Source of the DNA: Candidatus Segetimicrobium genomatis
GTDB lineage: Bacteria > Sysuimicrobiota > Sysuimicrobiia > Sysuimicrobiales > Segetimicrobiaceae
DNA length: 7,490 nt
Assembly (NCBI GenBank): GCA_005883865.1
Contig: VBAO01000039.1
Span: 1 to 7,490 of the forward strand
Reading direction: 5' to 3'
Part shown: positions 6,483 to 7,490 of the stretch, in pieces
Numbering within the stretch: position 1 is the first letter of the stretch
Layout: each line of letters opens with the position of its first letter
The notes under the pieces: generated by a model
Seen by the model: only the letters and a program-made list of their open reading frames with translations
Told to the model about the DNA's origin: nothing
The model's database searches: none
Translations under genes and position numbers: made by a program

Positions 6483-7391
6483 GTGGCGACGGCGCGCTCC
6501 GGCGTTCTGTACCTGGTGGCCACCCCGATCGGCAACCTGGAGGACGTCACCCTGCGCGCGCTCCGAATCCTCCGGGAGGTGGCGCTCGTCGCGGCCGAAG
6601 ACACCCGCCGCACGCGGACGCTGCTCTCGCATCACAAGATCCCGGCCCGGGTGGTGAGCCTCCACGAGCACAACGAACAGGCGCGGGCGCCCGAGCTCAT
6701 CGCCCGCCTCCTCGCGGGGGAGTCGGTCGCGCTCGTCTCCGATGCGGGAACCCCCGGGCTCAGCGATCCGGGGATCCAGGTCGTGCGGCACGCGGTGGCG
6801 GCGGGCATCCTCGTCGTTCCGCTGCCGGGGCCGAGCGCGTTCGTCACGGCGCTGGTCGCCTCCGGGCTCCCGACCGCCCCGGTGACGTTCTTCGGCTTCC
6901 TGCCGGCCGCCCCGTCCGAGCGCCGGCGCACGCTCGACGCTCACCGCGCGGTCCCCCACACGCTCGTCATCTACGAAGCGCCCCATCGGGTGCTCAAGAC
7001 GCTCGCGGCCATCAGGGAGGCATGGGGCGATCGCCGAATCGCCGTGGCGCGCGAACTGACCAAGATGCATGAAGAGGTGTTCCGGGGCACGGTCGACGAA
7101 GCGATCCAGCGCTTCACCGCGCGCCGCCCTCAGGGCGAGTTCACGCTCGTCATCGCCGGGGCCGAGACGCGCGCGGTCGCGGGCGCCCGGGACGGCGCCG
7201 CCGCGGGGGCGGGCGAGCCGCACGAAGCCGCGGCGCACGTGGGCGAGACCGCGCAATCCATGCTCCGCGCCGCGCTCACGGAAGGCATCGCGCCGTTCGA
7301 GGCGGTGCGCCGCACGGCCGAGGCCACCGGCCTTCGCCGCAACGCGGTGTACCGGATGTGGCTGGCGCTGAAGCAGGAGACCGCGCGATGA
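6483..7391 (+). CDS. rsmI: 16S rRNA (cytidine(1402)-2'-O)-methyltransferase RsmI
   Basis: RsmI uses S-adenosylmethionine to 2'-O-methylate C1402 in the decoding centre of 16S rRNA. The 302-residue protein carries the family's main motifs in order: LYLVATPIGNLEDVTLRA (9-26), AEDTRRTR (38-45), VSDAGTPGLSDPG (85-97), LPGPSAFVTALVASGLP (114-130), FFGFLP (136-141), YEAPHR (164-169) and RELTKMHEEV (190-199). An Ala/Gly-rich linker (about 228-255) connects to a C-terminal helical segment (about 258-297, RRTAEATGLRRNAVYRMW) that matches the HTH-like tail of RsmI proteins. The GTG start is nearly forced: an in-frame TAG at 6459-6461 lies only 21 nt upstream, no other start codon lies between it and the LYLVATP motif, and eight residues before that motif is normal. 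No usable ribosome site precedes it. The stop overlaps the next gene's ATG (ATGA). Confidence 0.96.
   Translation: MATARSGVLYLVATPIGNLEDVTLRALRILREVALVAAEDTRRTRTLLSHHKIPARVVSLHEHNEQARAPELIARLLAGESVALVSDAGTPGLSDPGIQVVRHAVAAGILVVPLPGPSAFVTALVASGLPTAPVTFFGFLPAAPSERRRTLDAHRAVPHTLVIYEAPHRVLKTLAAIREAWGDRRIAVARELTKMHEEVFRGTVDEAIQRFTARRPQGEFTLVIAGAETRAVAGARDGAAAGAGEPHEAAAHVGETAQSMLRAALTEGIAPFEAVRRTAEATGLRRNAVYRMWLALKQETAR
7375..7379 (+). promoter_or_regulatory. Ribosome binding site (AGGAG) of the DapA-family gene
   Basis: AGGAG lies inside the last codons of rsmI, 8 nt before the ATG at 7388. It supports that start over the second in-frame ATG at 7394. Confidence 0.65.
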
Positions 7392-7490
7392 CGATGGCGC
7401 CGCTGTCCGGCATCATCGTGCCGACCCCCACGCTCTTCGACGATCGCGGGCGGCTGGACGACGAGGCCAACGCCCGCCACATCGACTGGT
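7388..7490 (+). CDS. DapA-family (dihydrodipicolinate synthase/N-acetylneuraminate lyase superfamily) protein, N-terminal fragment
   Basis: Only 34 residues are visible before the right edge. They read MTMAPLSGIIVPTPTLFD, then DRGRLDDEANARHIDW. The GIIVPTPT segment followed by F-D-x-x-G-x-L-D and the HIDW stretch is the typical first strand and helix of DapA-superfamily TIM-barrel aldolases/lyases. These enzymes condense or cleave a pyruvate or 2-oxo acid through a Schiff-base lysine, which is off-window. The exact member (DHDPS, KDG/KDPG-type aldolase, or 5-dehydro-4-deoxyglucarate dehydratase-like) cannot be told. The start overlaps the rsmI stop by 4 nt with a good ribosome site, implying co-transcription. 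Confidence 0.75.
   Translation, partial: MTMAPLSGIIVPTPTLFDDRGRLDDEANARHIDW

Noticed and set aside
1..7490. Search for CRISPR arrays, insertion sequences, tRNAs and attachment sites
   Set aside because: No regularly spaced repeats, transposase motifs, tRNA-like cloverleaf segments or long terminal repeats were noticed; almost all of the window is ordinary coding sequence.

Overview
This is a GC-rich, densely packed stretch of bacterial chromosome. It holds seven protein-coding regions, two of them cut by the window edges. I see no RNA genes, insertion sequences or CRISPR array. The strong G/C bias at third codon positions, the leaderless-type promoter on rsmI and the gene mix (GH57 glucan enzyme, SelA-like and class III PLP enzymes, DapA-family protein) suggest a high-GC environmental bacterium. 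The phylum cannot be fixed from sequence alone; Armatimonadota/Chloroflexota-type or related uncultured lineages are only a guess.

Layout, left to right. (1) Bases 1-1395 (+) are the C-terminal two thirds or so of a GH57 4-alpha-glucanotransferase/amylase-like protein. (2) A short gap (1396-1470) carries a good sigma-70-like promoter. (3) A tightly coupled operon follows on the + strand: a HemL-like class III aminotransferase, a SelA-like PLP enzyme and a small DoxX membrane protein. (4) A PAS-PAS-histidine kinase-receiver hybrid lies on the - strand, and its 3' end overlaps the DoxX gene by 33 bp. (5) A 141-bp divergent intergenic region precedes rsmI (+), the 16S rRNA C1402 2'-O-methyltransferase. 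(6) The start of a DapA-family aldolase/lyase overlaps the rsmI stop and runs off the right edge.

The main anomaly is at the start of the SelA-like gene. A perfect Shine-Dalgarno sequence and two candidate starts (one an ATGA overlap with the upstream stop) open a reading frame whose peptide looks like the family N-terminus. The rest of the enzyme lies in another frame, and the conserved stretch expected between them is missing. This looks like a small deletion with a frameshift, so the gene may be a recent pseudogene or an allele with a truncated N-terminus. The second notable point is rsmI: an extended -10 promoter sits 6 nt before its essentially forced GTG start, so its mRNA is probably leaderless.

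How the genes fit together is mostly inference. The two PLP enzymes and DoxX are probably co-transcribed, perhaps for metabolism of an amino compound. The kinase appears to be a soluble orphan sensor with no adjacent output gene. rsmI is housekeeping, with a coupled metabolic gene behind it.
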